Part shown: in pieces, positions 1 to 8,993 of the stretch | Layout: every line of letters starts with the position of its first letter | How positions within the stretch are numbered: the first letter of the stretch is position 1 | Assembly: GCA_910584865.1 (NCBI GenBank) | Contig: CAJUCE010000001.1 | Coordinates: 160,188-224,187, forward strand | Source of the DNA: an uncultured Acetatifactor sp. | GTDB taxonomy: Bacteria > Bacillota > Clostridia > Lachnospirales > Lachnospiraceae | Length of the DNA stretch: 64,000 bases | Reading direction: 5' to 3' | Notes under the pieces: model-generated | Seen by the model: only the letters and a program-made list of their open reading frames with translations | What the model was told of the DNA's origin: nothing | Databases searched by the model: none | Position numbers and translations under genes: made by a program

Positions 1-2202
1 TACTTCCTGGAAGACGGGATCTTAAGGCTGCTCTGTCCGGGGCGGCAGGAGGGAAGGGAACTTGGAGAAACGGCAGAAAGTTCCGAAAGCGAAAGCGCCG
101 CCGTAGGGCTGAATAGAGAAGGACAGGGGACAGCTTCCGCAGAGCGGGAGACAGCTCCGGAAAGCCAGGGGGCAGCCCCGGAAAGCCAGGGGGCAGCCCG
201 GGGAACAACCGAAAAACTGCGCCGGGAGCTTCGACTCACATTGCGTCCCTCGGAGGATGACGCGCAATGGGCAGAATATGCGGAAAGCTTTCAGGAAGCC
301 TTCCGGAACCAGCAGGCTAATTATAAGATTAAGGGACGCCCGGATACCGTGAAGAAAGCATGGCGGGAAGAGCGCCGCACAGAACCGGCTCCCGACAGAG
401 GAAAGTGCCGGTTCGGTCTGAAAATCGATCTTGCGGACTGTGACGAAGCCTTTTACGGCATGGGGGAAGCCGCGAAGACCGGGCTGAACCTGAAGGGCGG
501 TGAGTATCAAAACTGGGCGGTGTATCAATTTGATGAGATTCCCGTTCCTTTTGTCATGAGCACGGGGGGCTGGGGAATGCTGATCAATACCGACGGCCGC
601 CACTTTGTGGATATCGGAAAGCGCAACCCAAAGGAACTGCTGGTGATGGGGGAAGAGGACGATCTGGATATCTTTTTCTTCTGGGGAGACAGCCTGCACA
701 GTATATTGCAAAGTTATACTCGGATTACCGGCAGCATGCTGCTGCTGCCCAAATGGGCCTACGGACTGACATACATACCTTCCATGCTGGAAAATCAGTT
801 TGAACTGCTCTCCTCTGCCAGGACCCTGCGCACGGAGCATATTCCCTGCGACCATATCAGCATAGAGCCCCAGTGGATGAAGGTATTCTATGATTATTCT
901 CTGGAAAAATGGTGGAATGAGGAGAAATTTCATATGCCGGCTTTTCTGGTGAACGACGAGTGCGTGGGGATGAAAGGTGGAGGAAGGGGCGGACGCTATT
1001 CCTTCATAAACGCCCTGAACAGGTATGGCTATCATGTGAGTCTCTGGCTTTGCAACGCCTATGATTTTACGGATGAGGCGGAGCGGATTGCCCGGGGAAA
1101 GGAAGAGGGAGAGCTGGAGCCGTGGTACCGCCACCTGGAAAAATTTGTAGATTCCGGGATAGACGGATTCAAGCTGGATCCTGCGGATACATTGGACACC
1201 AATTGCCCGGAAATGATGTGTGTCAACGGCTACAGCGAGATGGAGATGCATAATCTGTCTCAGGTGCTGCTGCCCATGCAGGTCTGTCAGGGGATGGAGA
1301 AACAACTGAACCAGCGCCCTATGCTACATTACTGCGGAGGCTATATCGGCAGCCAGAGGTGGGCCGCGGCCAATACCGGGGACAACGGCGGATTGAAGAG
1401 CTCCATGGTCTGGCTGCAGAGTCTGGCGCTGTCCGGCCACTGCAATACCACCGTGGATATGGATATCCATTATTTGGAAAGCCTGCATTATGCCATGTTT
1501 GCCCCTTGGGCCCATCTGAATGCATGGCTGGGCTGCAGTCAGCCCTGGTGGGAGACGCCCCGGATGTATCAGAGTTTCAAGGAATATGCCCGCCTGCGCT
1601 ACAGGCTTCTGCCCTATTTGTATTCTACGGCCATCGAGGCCCATGAGACAGCCATGCCGATCCTGCGTCCCATGCCCATTGCTTTTCCGGGGGACAAAAA
1701 GGTGCGGGATATCGTAGAACAATACCTTTTCGGCCCCGGTCTGATGGTTCAAAGCTACAGTGACCGGGTGGTTTTTCCGGAGGGAAAATGGGTGGACTAC
1801 TGGACCGGAGCGGAATATAGGGGTGGTGAGACAATTGCCTATACCCCGCCGGAGAACCGGGGCGGCGGCCTGTTTGTGAAGAAAGGAGCCATCCTTCCCA
1901 TGTGGGAGGACAGAGATTATGTAACGGAAAAATCGGAGACGGAGATTATTCTGGATATCTGGCCGGATAGGGACAGCAGTTATCTGTTTCGGGAGGACGA
2001 CGGAGTCAGCCTGGATTATAAGAAGCAGCTATCCTGTCATACCGAGATTCGCTGCAGAGAGACGGACGAGCTGGTCAGAATAGAGATCGGCCCGAGGAAT
2101 GGCGATTATACCGGGAAACCGGAGAAGCGGATTTGGAGATTGCAGGTGCATACGCAGAAGGAGATACAAGCCGTCTGCGCAGAGGCGGATGAGATCCGGT
2201 AG
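1..2202 (+). CDS. GH31 family glycoside hydrolase, 5'-truncated by window edge
   Basis: Retaining alpha-glycosidase of family GH31 (alpha-glucosidase, alpha-xylosidase and relatives). The frame is open from the first base, so the true start lies upstream and the TTG at 241 is not needed. Window residues about 20-75 are a low-complexity Ser/Glu/Gly stretch with a duplicated ESQGAAP-like unit, probably a loop. The barrel carries GFKLDPAD, whose first Asp (codon 1177-1179) fits the GH31 nucleophile, and NTGDNGG, whose Asp (codon 1381-1383) fits the acid/base. C-terminal beta-sandwich signatures follow (FVKKGAILP, FREDDG). There is no signal peptide in the visible part. It is the first visible gene of a plus-strand glycan locus, 133 nt before the glycyl radical enzyme. 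Family is clear from motifs; substrate is not. KLDPAD rather than the common WLDMNE suggests an activity other than simple maltase. Confidence 0.9.
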   Translation, partial: YFLEDGILRLLCPGRQEGRELGETAESSESESAAVGLNREGQGTASAERETAPESQGAAPESQGAARGTTEKLRRELRLTLRPSEDDAQWAEYAESFQEAFRNQQANYKIKGRPDTVKKAWREERRTEPAPDRGKCRFGLKIDLADCDEAFYGMGEAAKTGLNLKGGEYQNWAVYQFDEIPVPFVMSTGGWGMLINTDGRHFVDIGKRNPKELLVMGEEDDLDIFFFWGDSLHSILQSYTRITGSMLLLPKWAYGLTYIPSMLENQFELLSSARTLRTEHIPCDHISIEPQWMKVFYDYSLEKWWNEEKFHMPAFLVNDECVGMKGGGRGGRYSFINALNRYGYHVSLWLCNAYDFTDEAERIARGKEEGELEPWYRHLEKFVDSGIDGFKLDPADTLDTNCPEMMCVNGYSEMEMHNLSQVLLPMQVCQGMEKQLNQRPMLHYCGGYIGSQRWAAANTGDNGGLKSSMVWLQSLALSGHCNTTVDMDIHYLESLHYAMFAPWAHLNAWLGCSQPWWETPRMYQSFKEYARLRYRLLPYLYSTAIEAHETAMPILRPMPIAFPGDKKVRDIVEQYLFGPGLMVQSYSDRVVFPEGKWVDYWTGAEYRGGETIAYTPPENRGGGLFVKKGAILPMWEDRDYVTEKSETEIILDIWPDRDSSYLFREDDGVSLDYKKQLSCHTEIRCRETDELVRIEIGPRNGDYTGKPEKRIWRLQVHTQKEIQAVCAEADEIR

Positions 2203-2335
2203 GCAGTCTAGGAGAAGGCAGTGAAGCAAAGAGACGGGATTGGAAGAAAAGATTAGAAAACGGTAAATGAATGCGCTTACGAGTATAAGAAGGCGCCGAA
2301 TTGTTAGAGAAGGAACCTGACTAGGAGGTATGAAA

Positions 2336-4387
2336 ATGACAGAACGAATTGAGAGAGTCAAAAGATATCTGGAGGAGCGCAGGCACAGAGCCTTCCGCCG
2401 GGAGCTGACAGCGGAGGAGCTGGATGAGATTTTGCCGGCCATTCGGGACAGAAGCCTGTCCTGGATGAGGCGCCATACCCTGCGGCTGAAGCTTTTTCTG
2501 GAGCGTGAGACACCGGTGCTGCTGCCGGATACGCACATTTACGGAATGCGGACGATTGTGTCCTTTCCGGACATTATCTCTGCGGAGGAGATGGCGGAGT
2601 TGAAGGAAAAGTACTATGTCCATGAAAAGGGAAAGGTGACAAATCTGTCCTGGGATGTGCTGACCGTATTGCGGGACGGTTTGGAGGGCAGGAGGAAAAA
2701 GCTGATGGACGGCAGGCAGGAAGACGGAGAATTTGTGGACTGTGTACTGGAAATCATCGACGCGGTGGAGCGGTTTGCGGATCGCTACGCCCAGGCATTG
2801 GAAGGGAGCGGACAGGCACAGGAGGGAGAGAAGCTGTCACGGATCGTCCGCCGAGGCGCCGTCACCATGGAGGAGGCTTTTCAGCTTTTCAGGATACTGC
2901 ATTTTACATTATGGTGCACGGATTGCTATCACAATACATTGGGCCGGTTTGATCAGTGGCTTCTGCCCTTTTACCGCCATGATCTGGAGACGGGAATTGT
3001 GACGAAAGAGAGTGCGCTGGAGATGATAGAGGACTTTTTCCTGTCCTTTAACTGGGATTCCGATCTGTATTACAGTCTGGCCTGGGGAGATAACGGACAG
3101 AGCCTGGTGATCGGCGGTATGCTGCCGGACGGAAGTGACGGAACCAATGAGCTGACGGAGATGACATTGACTGCTGCCAGGGAATTGCGCCAGATCGATC
3201 CCAAGATTAACCTGCGGGTGTCAAAGGCTACGCCCATCGAATTGTTTGAGACGGGAACGGAGCTGACGAAGATAGGCCTGGGCTTCCCGCAGTATTCCAA
3301 CGACGATGTAGTGATTCCCTGCCTGGAGCATTGGGGATATGAGACGGCGGATGCCAGAGATTACTGCATTGCGGCCTGCTGGGAATTTATCGTGCCCAAT
3401 GTGGCCATGGACATTCCCAATATCGGCGGGCTGCCCATTGCGGAGGTGGTGAGGGAGACCATCGCGGAGCATCTGGAGGAATGTGAGACCATGGATGAGC
3501 TGACGCAGTTCGTACGGCAGGCTCTGCGGAAGAAAGCAGAAGAAATGGCGGAGCAGGTGAAGAATCTGTTTCTGGAGCCGGCGCCCTTCCTCTCTATGCT
3601 GATGGGAGACTATCTGGAGCGGGGCAGCGATATTTCCCGCGGGGCCAAATATAATAACTATGGTTTTCATGGGACAGGCCTGTCCTGCGGAGCGGATCAG
3701 CTGGCGGCAGTGGAGAGATATGTGTTCGGGGAGAGAAGCATTACGAAGAAGCAGCTGCTCACCGGTATGGAGAACGATTTCGAGACGGATAAGAAGCTGC
3801 AGTGGATCCTGCGGAATAAGGCGCCCAAGATGGGAAGGGATGAAAGCGCAAACGAGATGGGAGCAGCGCTGCTGGACTGGTTTGCGCAGGCGCTGGAGGG
3901 ACTTCGGAATGACCGGGGCGGCATTTTCCGGGGTGGCACGGGAACGGCTATGTACTATGTGTGGCATGGGGAGCATCTTCCGGCCACGGCGGACGGCCGG
4001 GGAGCGGGGGAATATCTTCCGGCGAATTTCTCACCGTCGCTGTTTCTGACCGGGGCAGGACCATTGTCGGTATTGCTGGGATTTTCTCCGGAGAGCTTAC
4101 TGCGTACTTCCAACGGAGGACCCATGACATTGGAAATTCATGACCAGGTATTTAAGGAAAAAGAGAGTATCCGCAAGGTGGCGGAGCTGGTGCGGGCCTA
4201 TATTGCAGCCGGAGGACATCAGCTGCAGTTAAATGCGGTGAACAGCGAAAAACTGCGGGCGGCCCAGGAGGAGCCGGAGAAATACCAGGACTTAATCGTT
4301 CGGGTATGGGGATGGAGCGGTCATTTTGTGGAGTTGGATAAATGCTATCAGGACCAGGTGGTGAAGCGGGTGGAGTTCGGCATATAG
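2336..4387 (+). CDS. Glycyl radical enzyme (pyruvate formate-lyase superfamily), unassigned subfamily
   Basis: Oxygen-sensitive glycyl radical enzyme of 683 aa, shorter than the usual 760-850 aa. Near the C terminus is RVWGWSGHF followed by a conserved-type QDQVVKR tail; the radical would sit on Gly about 659. The thiyl Cys is probably in CIAACWEF (about residue 348). C-x-E there resembles the CVE motif of diol dehydratase-type members rather than the Cys-Cys of true pyruvate formate-lyase, which is an inference that it is an eliminase or lyase. Trp on both sides of the radical Gly is unusual; most members have RVxGYS or similar. Two ATGs are possible: AGGAGG at 2323-2328 is only 1 nt from ATG 2330 but 7 nt from ATG 2336, so 2336 is chosen. 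The activase gene follows after 27 nt. Neighbouring glycosidases suggest a sugar-derived substrate, but nothing in the sequence names it. Confidence 0.9.
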   Translation: MTERIERVKRYLEERRHRAFRRELTAEELDEILPAIRDRSLSWMRRHTLRLKLFLERETPVLLPDTHIYGMRTIVSFPDIISAEEMAELKEKYYVHEKGKVTNLSWDVLTVLRDGLEGRRKKLMDGRQEDGEFVDCVLEIIDAVERFADRYAQALEGSGQAQEGEKLSRIVRRGAVTMEEAFQLFRILHFTLWCTDCYHNTLGRFDQWLLPFYRHDLETGIVTKESALEMIEDFFLSFNWDSDLYYSLAWGDNGQSLVIGGMLPDGSDGTNELTEMTLTAARELRQIDPKINLRVSKATPIELFETGTELTKIGLGFPQYSNDDVVIPCLEHWGYETADARDYCIAACWEFIVPNVAMDIPNIGGLPIAEVVRETIAEHLEECETMDELTQFVRQALRKKAEEMAEQVKNLFLEPAPFLSMLMGDYLERGSDISRGAKYNNYGFHGTGLSCGADQLAAVERYVFGERSITKKQLLTGMENDFETDKKLQWILRNKAPKMGRDESANEMGAALLDWFAQALEGLRNDRGGIFRGGTGTAMYYVWHGEHLPATADGRGAGEYLPANFSPSLFLTGAGPLSVLLGFSPESLLRTSNGGPMTLEIHDQVFKEKESIRKVAELVRAYIAAGGHQLQLNAVNSEKLRAAQEEPEKYQDLIVRVWGWSGHFVELDKCYQDQVVKRVEFGI

Positions 4388-4414
4388 AGACAGGGAAAGG
4401 CAGAAGGGAAAAGG

Positions 4415-5266
4415 GTGAAGGGGACGATTTTTTCGATTGAGGAATTTGCCGTGTTTGACGGCGAGGGAATCCGGGTGAATGTGTTTTTCAAGGGATGTCC
4501 GCTGCGCTGCCGGTGGTGCCACAATCCGGAGGGACTTAAGGGAAAGAAACAGATCGTACATAGTCCCAACGGCTGTCAGCACTGTGGGCGCTGCAGGCGG
4601 GTTTGTCCCTCCCCGGAGCACTGTATCGCCTGCGGGGCCTGTATTTTGGAATGTCCTAAGCGGCTGATCCGGTTCAGCGGAGAGGAGTGGGAGGCGCATG
4701 ATCTGGCCCGGCGGATTCTGAAGCTGTCGCCGGTATTGAAGGCCAGCGGAGGCGGGGTGACCTTCAGCGGCGGGGAGGTATTGATGCAGCCGGATTTCCT
4801 GTGTGCCCTTCTGGAAGAGACGGCACAGCTGAACCGGGCGGTGGAGACTTCCGGGTATGGGAAGGAGGAAGACTTCGTACGGATGCTGGAGCGGGTGGAT
4901 TTTGTCTTCTTTGACCTGAAGGTGATGGACAGAGAGCGGCACAGGCACTATACCGGCGTCTGTAACGATCTGATTCTGGAAAATGCCCGCCGTCTGATGG
5001 GCTCCGGCGTCCGCCATACCTTTCGCGTACCCTTTATCCATGGAGTGAATACGGATCGGGAGAATCTGGTACGGCTTCGGGACTTTGTCCGGGAAGAGGA
5101 GGGAAGGCCCGGTGTGGAATTTCTGCCTTATAACAAAATGGCAGGGGCCAAGTATAAGATGCTGGGGATGGCGTATGATTATGATTTCCGTCAGCCCACA
5201 AAGGAGGACTGTGCGCTGGCCGGGGAGATTCTGGAGGGCTGTGACGTACGATTCAGGAAGGCATGA
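4415..5266 (+). CDS. Glycyl radical enzyme activating enzyme (radical SAM)
   Basis: A 283-aa radical SAM activase that would install the glycyl radical on the preceding enzyme, using a [4Fe-4S] cluster and S-adenosylmethionine. The N-terminal FKGCPLRCRWCHNPEG contains the C-x3-C-x2-C cluster motif. An inserted ferredoxin-like segment with two Cys clusters follows (CQHCGRCRRVC and CIACGACILEC, residues about 52-85), as in activases of glycerol-dehydratase-type and related enzymes and unlike PflA. The SAM-binding TFSGGE motif is near residue 117. The start is a GTG 27 nt after the enzyme's stop, preceded by AGAAGGGAAAAGG. Direct adjacency makes the pairing with the upstream enzyme secure. Confidence 0.92.
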   Translation: MKGTIFSIEEFAVFDGEGIRVNVFFKGCPLRCRWCHNPEGLKGKKQIVHSPNGCQHCGRCRRVCPSPEHCIACGACILECPKRLIRFSGEEWEAHDLARRILKLSPVLKASGGGVTFSGGEVLMQPDFLCALLEETAQLNRAVETSGYGKEEDFVRMLERVDFVFFDLKVMDRERHRHYTGVCNDLILENARRLMGSGVRHTFRVPFIHGVNTDRENLVRLRDFVREEEGRPGVEFLPYNKMAGAKYKMLGMAYDYDFRQPTKEDCALAGEILEGCDVRFRKA

Positions 5267-5452
5267 GGGATCCCGGAACCGGGGCGGCAGATCAGGCCGG
5301 AGTCGTATAGCAGACCTGACTGCAGGGCATCGGAACGGAAGCAGGAAGCGGTGAAGTTGAGGGATCCCGGAACCGGGGCGGCAGATCAGGCCGGAGTCGT
5401 ATAGCAGACCTGACTGCAGGGCATCAGAGCGGAAGCGGGAAGTGAAATCTGG
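5265..5452 (+). repeat. 94-bp tandem direct duplication
   Basis: Two copies of a 94-bp unit (5265-5358 and 5359-5452) lie in the 240-bp gap between the activase stop and the next gene. They begin GAGGGATCCCGGAACC and are nearly identical, differing at a few bases near their 3' ends. The first copy starts within the last bases of the activase gene. I see no open frame with gene-like features, so this looks like a recent intergenic duplication. Confidence 0.9.
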
Positions 5453-5506
5453 AGATTTAGAGTGGAATAGGGGCAGGCACGGCATGTCTGCAGAATAGGA
5501 AAAGAT

Positions 5507-7417
5507 ATGATCTATGGAAAGAAAAACGCATACTTCGGAAGTGCGAAGCAGGGCTTCCAGAATTCGGTATGGGTGGAGCTGATCGGGTTTGACTGCGAAT
5601 TGCCTGATTACGGCGTGGGACAATATTTGGAAGAGCTGGGTTTTCGCCCCCAGGTGATTTCCCTGCATATGACCAGCATTGATTTTGTGAATACATATCG
5701 GGGAATGGAAGCGGAATATACGCTTCCGCGTTATGCCTGTTCTTATGGGGGACATGAGCGCAATGATTTAAGACAGCGGCAGGCATGGACGAATACCGGA
5801 CTGCGGGGACTGACAAGGGCTTTGAAGGATCAGGGCATCAAGGTTTTGGGAAGCTTCTTTGACATGGACAGTGAAAACGGCCAGGATGGTGTGCCGCTGT
5901 TTACCGAGCTGCATCCGGAATTGCTGCCCGCAGGAGGAAAAGCGGGCATGGAGACAGGCATCGTCATGATCAAGCGGTTTGCGGACGGCAGTTATTATGA
6001 AGATTATCTGCTGAAAAAGCTCCTGGAGACCGCAGAAGGGTATGGATTTGACGGTTATCAGCTGGCGGACGGGATTTCCTCTCTGCGCAGCAATATGTGG
6101 TACAGCGACTTCTCGGATGATTTGCTGGAGCAGGCGGGTATCGGCCTGCCGGAGGGCGCGGAGGATCGAAGTGCCTGGATTTGGGCGAACAGAAGAAGGG
6201 AGTGGAGGGCGTTCTACCGCAGACGATGGAGCAGTTTTCTGGATAAATTGATCCGGGGGCTCAGGGAAAAGGGACTGCTGGTGATGGTGAACAGTGCCTG
6301 GACCAGGGATCCGGTGGAGGCCCTGGTCCGCTATGGGGTGGATTATGGGACCATCGCCCGGGCGGACGCCACATCGTTGGTGGTTGAGGATGTGTCCTCG
6401 GATCTGGCCATTTTGAGTCAAAATGACAACCATGGCTACAGAATGTCCTATGAGGCCAGAAAAATGGTCCATTATAATTTCCTTGCCAATCTGATGTGTC
6501 TGCGGGCGTACCTGCCCCGGACAAAGCTGACGCCCCTGTTTATGATCTGGGACAATCAGGAGCAATGGGATGTACTGCACCATGCGCCCACGGCCATGCA
6601 GCGGGCCGGTGCGGCGAATTTCAGTAATTTTCTTGTTACAAAGGAAGGTTTGAAGACCATAACCGACGGACCTCATTTCTGCCTGGGAGACAGTATCCGT
6701 CGGGAGGAGTGGGAATTTATCCGGCGCTGTATTGACAATGGCTATTCGGAACATCCCTGCGAGACGGAGGGGGCGGCCTTTCTCTGGAGCGATGAACGGA
6801 TGGAGAGGGAGGCGGAGGAGCTGGACCGCTGCGGCCTCTGCCACAGTGCCCAGTGGCTGGCCCTGCTGCAGCGGGCCGGCGCACAGATACATAAAATCAT
6901 TCGGTCAGAGGATCTGTGCTGCCTGAAGGGGGATCTGGTGGTGACAAATTTCAGCCTGCTGTCCGTAAGAGAACAGGAAATGGTACGAAACTACAAGGAG
7001 GGAGAAGTACTGTATCTGGAACGGCCCGGCGAAGAAGAGGCGGGCGGGGGGATGAACCCGGGACAGGACGGCTGGCCCTATCCTTTGAAAATGTGTCTTC
7101 CGCAGGAGGAATACGTCAAAGCGGCGGCCATACGCGTCAATGCGGCCTGTAATGCCCGGATTGCGGAGGGAGACGGCTTCCTGGAATGTACATTGACCGA
7201 AATCCGCACCGGACCTGAGACTGCCAGGATTCTGGTGGAGAACAATGAGTACTATTATGCGATCCCGACGATTCGTACCCGGCGAAAGGTGGTATCCGTC
7301 AAAGCGATCACAAAGCCCGAGGGCTACCGGACAAATGCCGGGGAACACCACTTCAGCGTCCGTGTACCGGGACGGGGTGCGGATATTTTGGAAATTGTAT
7401 ATGAAAAATCAATATAA
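5507..7417 (+). CDS. Uncharacterised TIM-barrel protein, glycoside-hydrolase-like
   Basis: A 636-aa cytoplasmic-looking protein with no signal peptide or membrane segment. The alternating strands and helices, with segments such as IKVLGSFFDMD (about 111-121), GFDGYQLADG (about 180-189), GLLVMVNSAW and LTPLFMIWDNQEQWD, resemble a (beta/alpha)8 glycosidase barrel followed by a small beta domain (ILVENNEYYYAIP to the end). Asp or Glu residues at strand ends (DMD, LADG, WDNQE) could be catalytic, but I cannot match them to a named GH family. Start ATG 5507 has AGGAAAAG upstream. The position between a GRE pair and sugar-related genes supports a carbohydrate role; a specific function would be a guess. 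Confidence 0.75.
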   Translation: MIYGKKNAYFGSAKQGFQNSVWVELIGFDCELPDYGVGQYLEELGFRPQVISLHMTSIDFVNTYRGMEAEYTLPRYACSYGGHERNDLRQRQAWTNTGLRGLTRALKDQGIKVLGSFFDMDSENGQDGVPLFTELHPELLPAGGKAGMETGIVMIKRFADGSYYEDYLLKKLLETAEGYGFDGYQLADGISSLRSNMWYSDFSDDLLEQAGIGLPEGAEDRSAWIWANRRREWRAFYRRRWSSFLDKLIRGLREKGLLVMVNSAWTRDPVEALVRYGVDYGTIARADATSLVVEDVSSDLAILSQNDNHGYRMSYEARKMVHYNFLANLMCLRAYLPRTKLTPLFMIWDNQEQWDVLHHAPTAMQRAGAANFSNFLVTKEGLKTITDGPHFCLGDSIRREEWEFIRRCIDNGYSEHPCETEGAAFLWSDERMEREAEELDRCGLCHSAQWLALLQRAGAQIHKIIRSEDLCCLKGDLVVTNFSLLSVREQEMVRNYKEGEVLYLERPGEEEAGGGMNPGQDGWPYPLKMCLPQEEYVKAAAIRVNAACNARIAEGDGFLECTLTEIRTGPETARILVENNEYYYAIPTIRTRRKVVSVKAITKPEGYRTNAGEHHFSVRVPGRGADILEIVYEKSI

Positions 7418-7430
7418 GTAAAAGATTGGG

Positions 7431-7500
7431 ACAGAAATTCTTCTGCTAAGCTGCTAAGCTAGGTACTGAGACGGATTATTGCGGAACTGGAATAGGAGGA
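7431..7500 (+). repeat. Partial copy of the 108-bp pre-RBS repeat
   Basis: The 3' part of a repeat also found at 28426-28552 and 59011-59340. Shared blocks here are GAAATTCT-CTGC and then GGTACTGAGACGGATT followed by ATTGCGGAACTGGAATAGGAGG, which runs straight into the ribosome-binding site of the gene at 7506. In the frame that is open in the other copies it reads VLRRIIAELE and a TAG stop that overlaps the AGGAGG. Confidence 0.7.
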
Positions 7501-7505
7501 TTATC

Positions 7506-8984
7506 ATGGTTAAATTAAACAAAAACACAATACAGGATAAGATTCACGCCTGCTGGATCGGGAAAAATATCGGCGGAACCATCGGCGGCCCTTATGAGGG
7601 GCGGCGGGAGATTCTGGACATAAAAGGGTTTACCACGAAGAAGGGAAGTCCCCTGCCCAATGACGATCTGGATTTGCAGCTGGTATGGCTGAAGGCCATG
7701 GAGGAATACGGTCCGTATCAGATGTCGGAGCAGGTTCTGGGAGAGTACTGGCTGAGTTTCATATCGCCTCATTGGAATGAATACGGTGTGGCGAAGGCGA
7801 ATTTACGGGCAGGCATTTTACCGCCTTTTTCCGGAGAGCATGAGAATGCCCTGTGGAAGCATTCCAACGGCGGATGGATCCGATCGGAGATCTGGGCCTG
7901 CCTGTCGCCGGGATTTCCACATATAGCCAATCATTATGCCTATATGGATGCCTGTGTGGACCATGGGTCAGGGGAGGGAACTTATGGGGAGATTCTTACC
8001 GCAACCATGGAGAGCCTGGCTTTTTTCGAGACGGATATCAGGGAAATCATTGAGAAAGCGCTTACCTTTATTCCGCAGGAAAGCCGCCTGGCAAAAAGCG
8101 TCCGCCTGGTGCTTACGGCTTACGATAGGGGAGAGGAGTGGGTACAGGTGCGCAACAGGCTGGTGGAGGAAAGCGCGGATCTGGGATGGTTCCAGGCGCC
8201 GGCCAACATAGGTTTTGTGGTTTTGGGGCTGCTCTACGGAGAGGGCGATTTTCGGAGATCCGTATTGTATGCCGTTAACTGCGGCGATGATACAGACTGC
8301 ACCGGCGCAACCGCAGGCGCTTTTCTGGGGATTTTAAAGGGAATGGAAGGAATTCCGGCGGATTGGGCGGAGTATATCGGAGAGGAGATCCGAACCGTCG
8401 CCCTTACTGCCGAATGCTATGACCTGCCCGGAAACTGTATGGAATTGACCAGGCGGGTGATGTCCATGATTCCCGTTGTGTGGAAGGCCAACGGAATTAA
8501 TATGGAATATACTCAGGGGGACAGCGATCTGACCCATACCCGGGAACTTGCCGTGTCGGAAGGCATATCCTGGGCCATGTATGACCGGGGAGAAGACACC
8601 GTTACGTCCAGACTTGGGATGAAGCCCTGTTCTTATCTGGCTTTTGATACTGTGTATGCCAGAGGGATTGCGGAGTTTGAAGGGGAGCCGAGACTGAAAG
8701 AGGGGAGCCTCCGCTTCAGGCTGCGTTTGTATAATAAAATGATGGAGCCCAGGCATCTGTATTTTCATGCCTATCTGCCCCGGGGATGGAGTGCGGAATA
8801 TGCCAAAAGTATATTTATGCGGTATCCCAATGTTCATGATGAGACGGACAGGCAGCGTTATGAAATATGGGAGATAACGGTGCGGGCTGACGAAGGGGCG
8901 CAGACACAAAACAGGATGGTGATCGAGGTGACGGCGGACGGGCGCTGCCTGACAGGGCTGGTGCCGGTATGTATATTGAATTGA
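7506..8984 (+). CDS. ADP-ribosylglycohydrolase-fold protein
   Basis: A 492-aa protein with an N-terminal ADP-ribosylglycohydrolase (DraG/ARH) fold. Metal-binding signatures are NDDLDLQ (about residues 52-58) and GDDTDCTGATAG (about 260-271), the classic GDDTD plus small-residue motif, and the N terminus HACWIGKNIGGTIGGPYEG is also typical. After about residue 330 comes an extra beta-rich region unlike plain ARH enzymes. ATG 7506 is preferred over an upstream TTG at 7479 because AGGAGGA ends 5 nt before it. The gene ends 9 nt before the rhamnosidase-like gene, so the two are probably co-transcribed. Proteins of this fold are seen in carbohydrate operons, where they may act on N- or O-glycosidic bonds other than ADP-ribose; that is inference here. 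Confidence 0.85.
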   Translation: MVKLNKNTIQDKIHACWIGKNIGGTIGGPYEGRREILDIKGFTTKKGSPLPNDDLDLQLVWLKAMEEYGPYQMSEQVLGEYWLSFISPHWNEYGVAKANLRAGILPPFSGEHENALWKHSNGGWIRSEIWACLSPGFPHIANHYAYMDACVDHGSGEGTYGEILTATMESLAFFETDIREIIEKALTFIPQESRLAKSVRLVLTAYDRGEEWVQVRNRLVEESADLGWFQAPANIGFVVLGLLYGEGDFRRSVLYAVNCGDDTDCTGATAGAFLGILKGMEGIPADWAEYIGEEIRTVALTAECYDLPGNCMELTRRVMSMIPVVWKANGINMEYTQGDSDLTHTRELAVSEGISWAMYDRGEDTVTSRLGMKPCSYLAFDTVYARGIAEFEGEPRLKEGSLRFRLRLYNKMMEPRHLYFHAYLPRGWSAEYAKSIFMRYPNVHDETDRQRYEIWEITVRADEGAQTQNRMVIEVTADGRCLTGLVPVCILN

Positions 8985-8993
8985 GGTGGAGAC

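Noticed and set aside
22..1305. Long minus-strand frame of 427 codons
   Set aside because: It lies opposite the GH31 gene, has no RBS or family motifs and is His/Pro/Phe-rich, as expected for the reverse of a coding strand.
1..2202. Sulfoquinovosidase identity for the GH31 enzyme
   Set aside because: Some GH31 members cleave sulfoquinovosides and glycyl radical enzymes act on sulfonates, but I could not identify sulfonate-binding residues and no sulfo-sugar pathway gene is present.
4292..5755. Minus-strand frame of 487 codons
   Set aside because: It is antisense to the activase gene and includes the reverse of the 94-bp duplication, which explains its repeated peptide.
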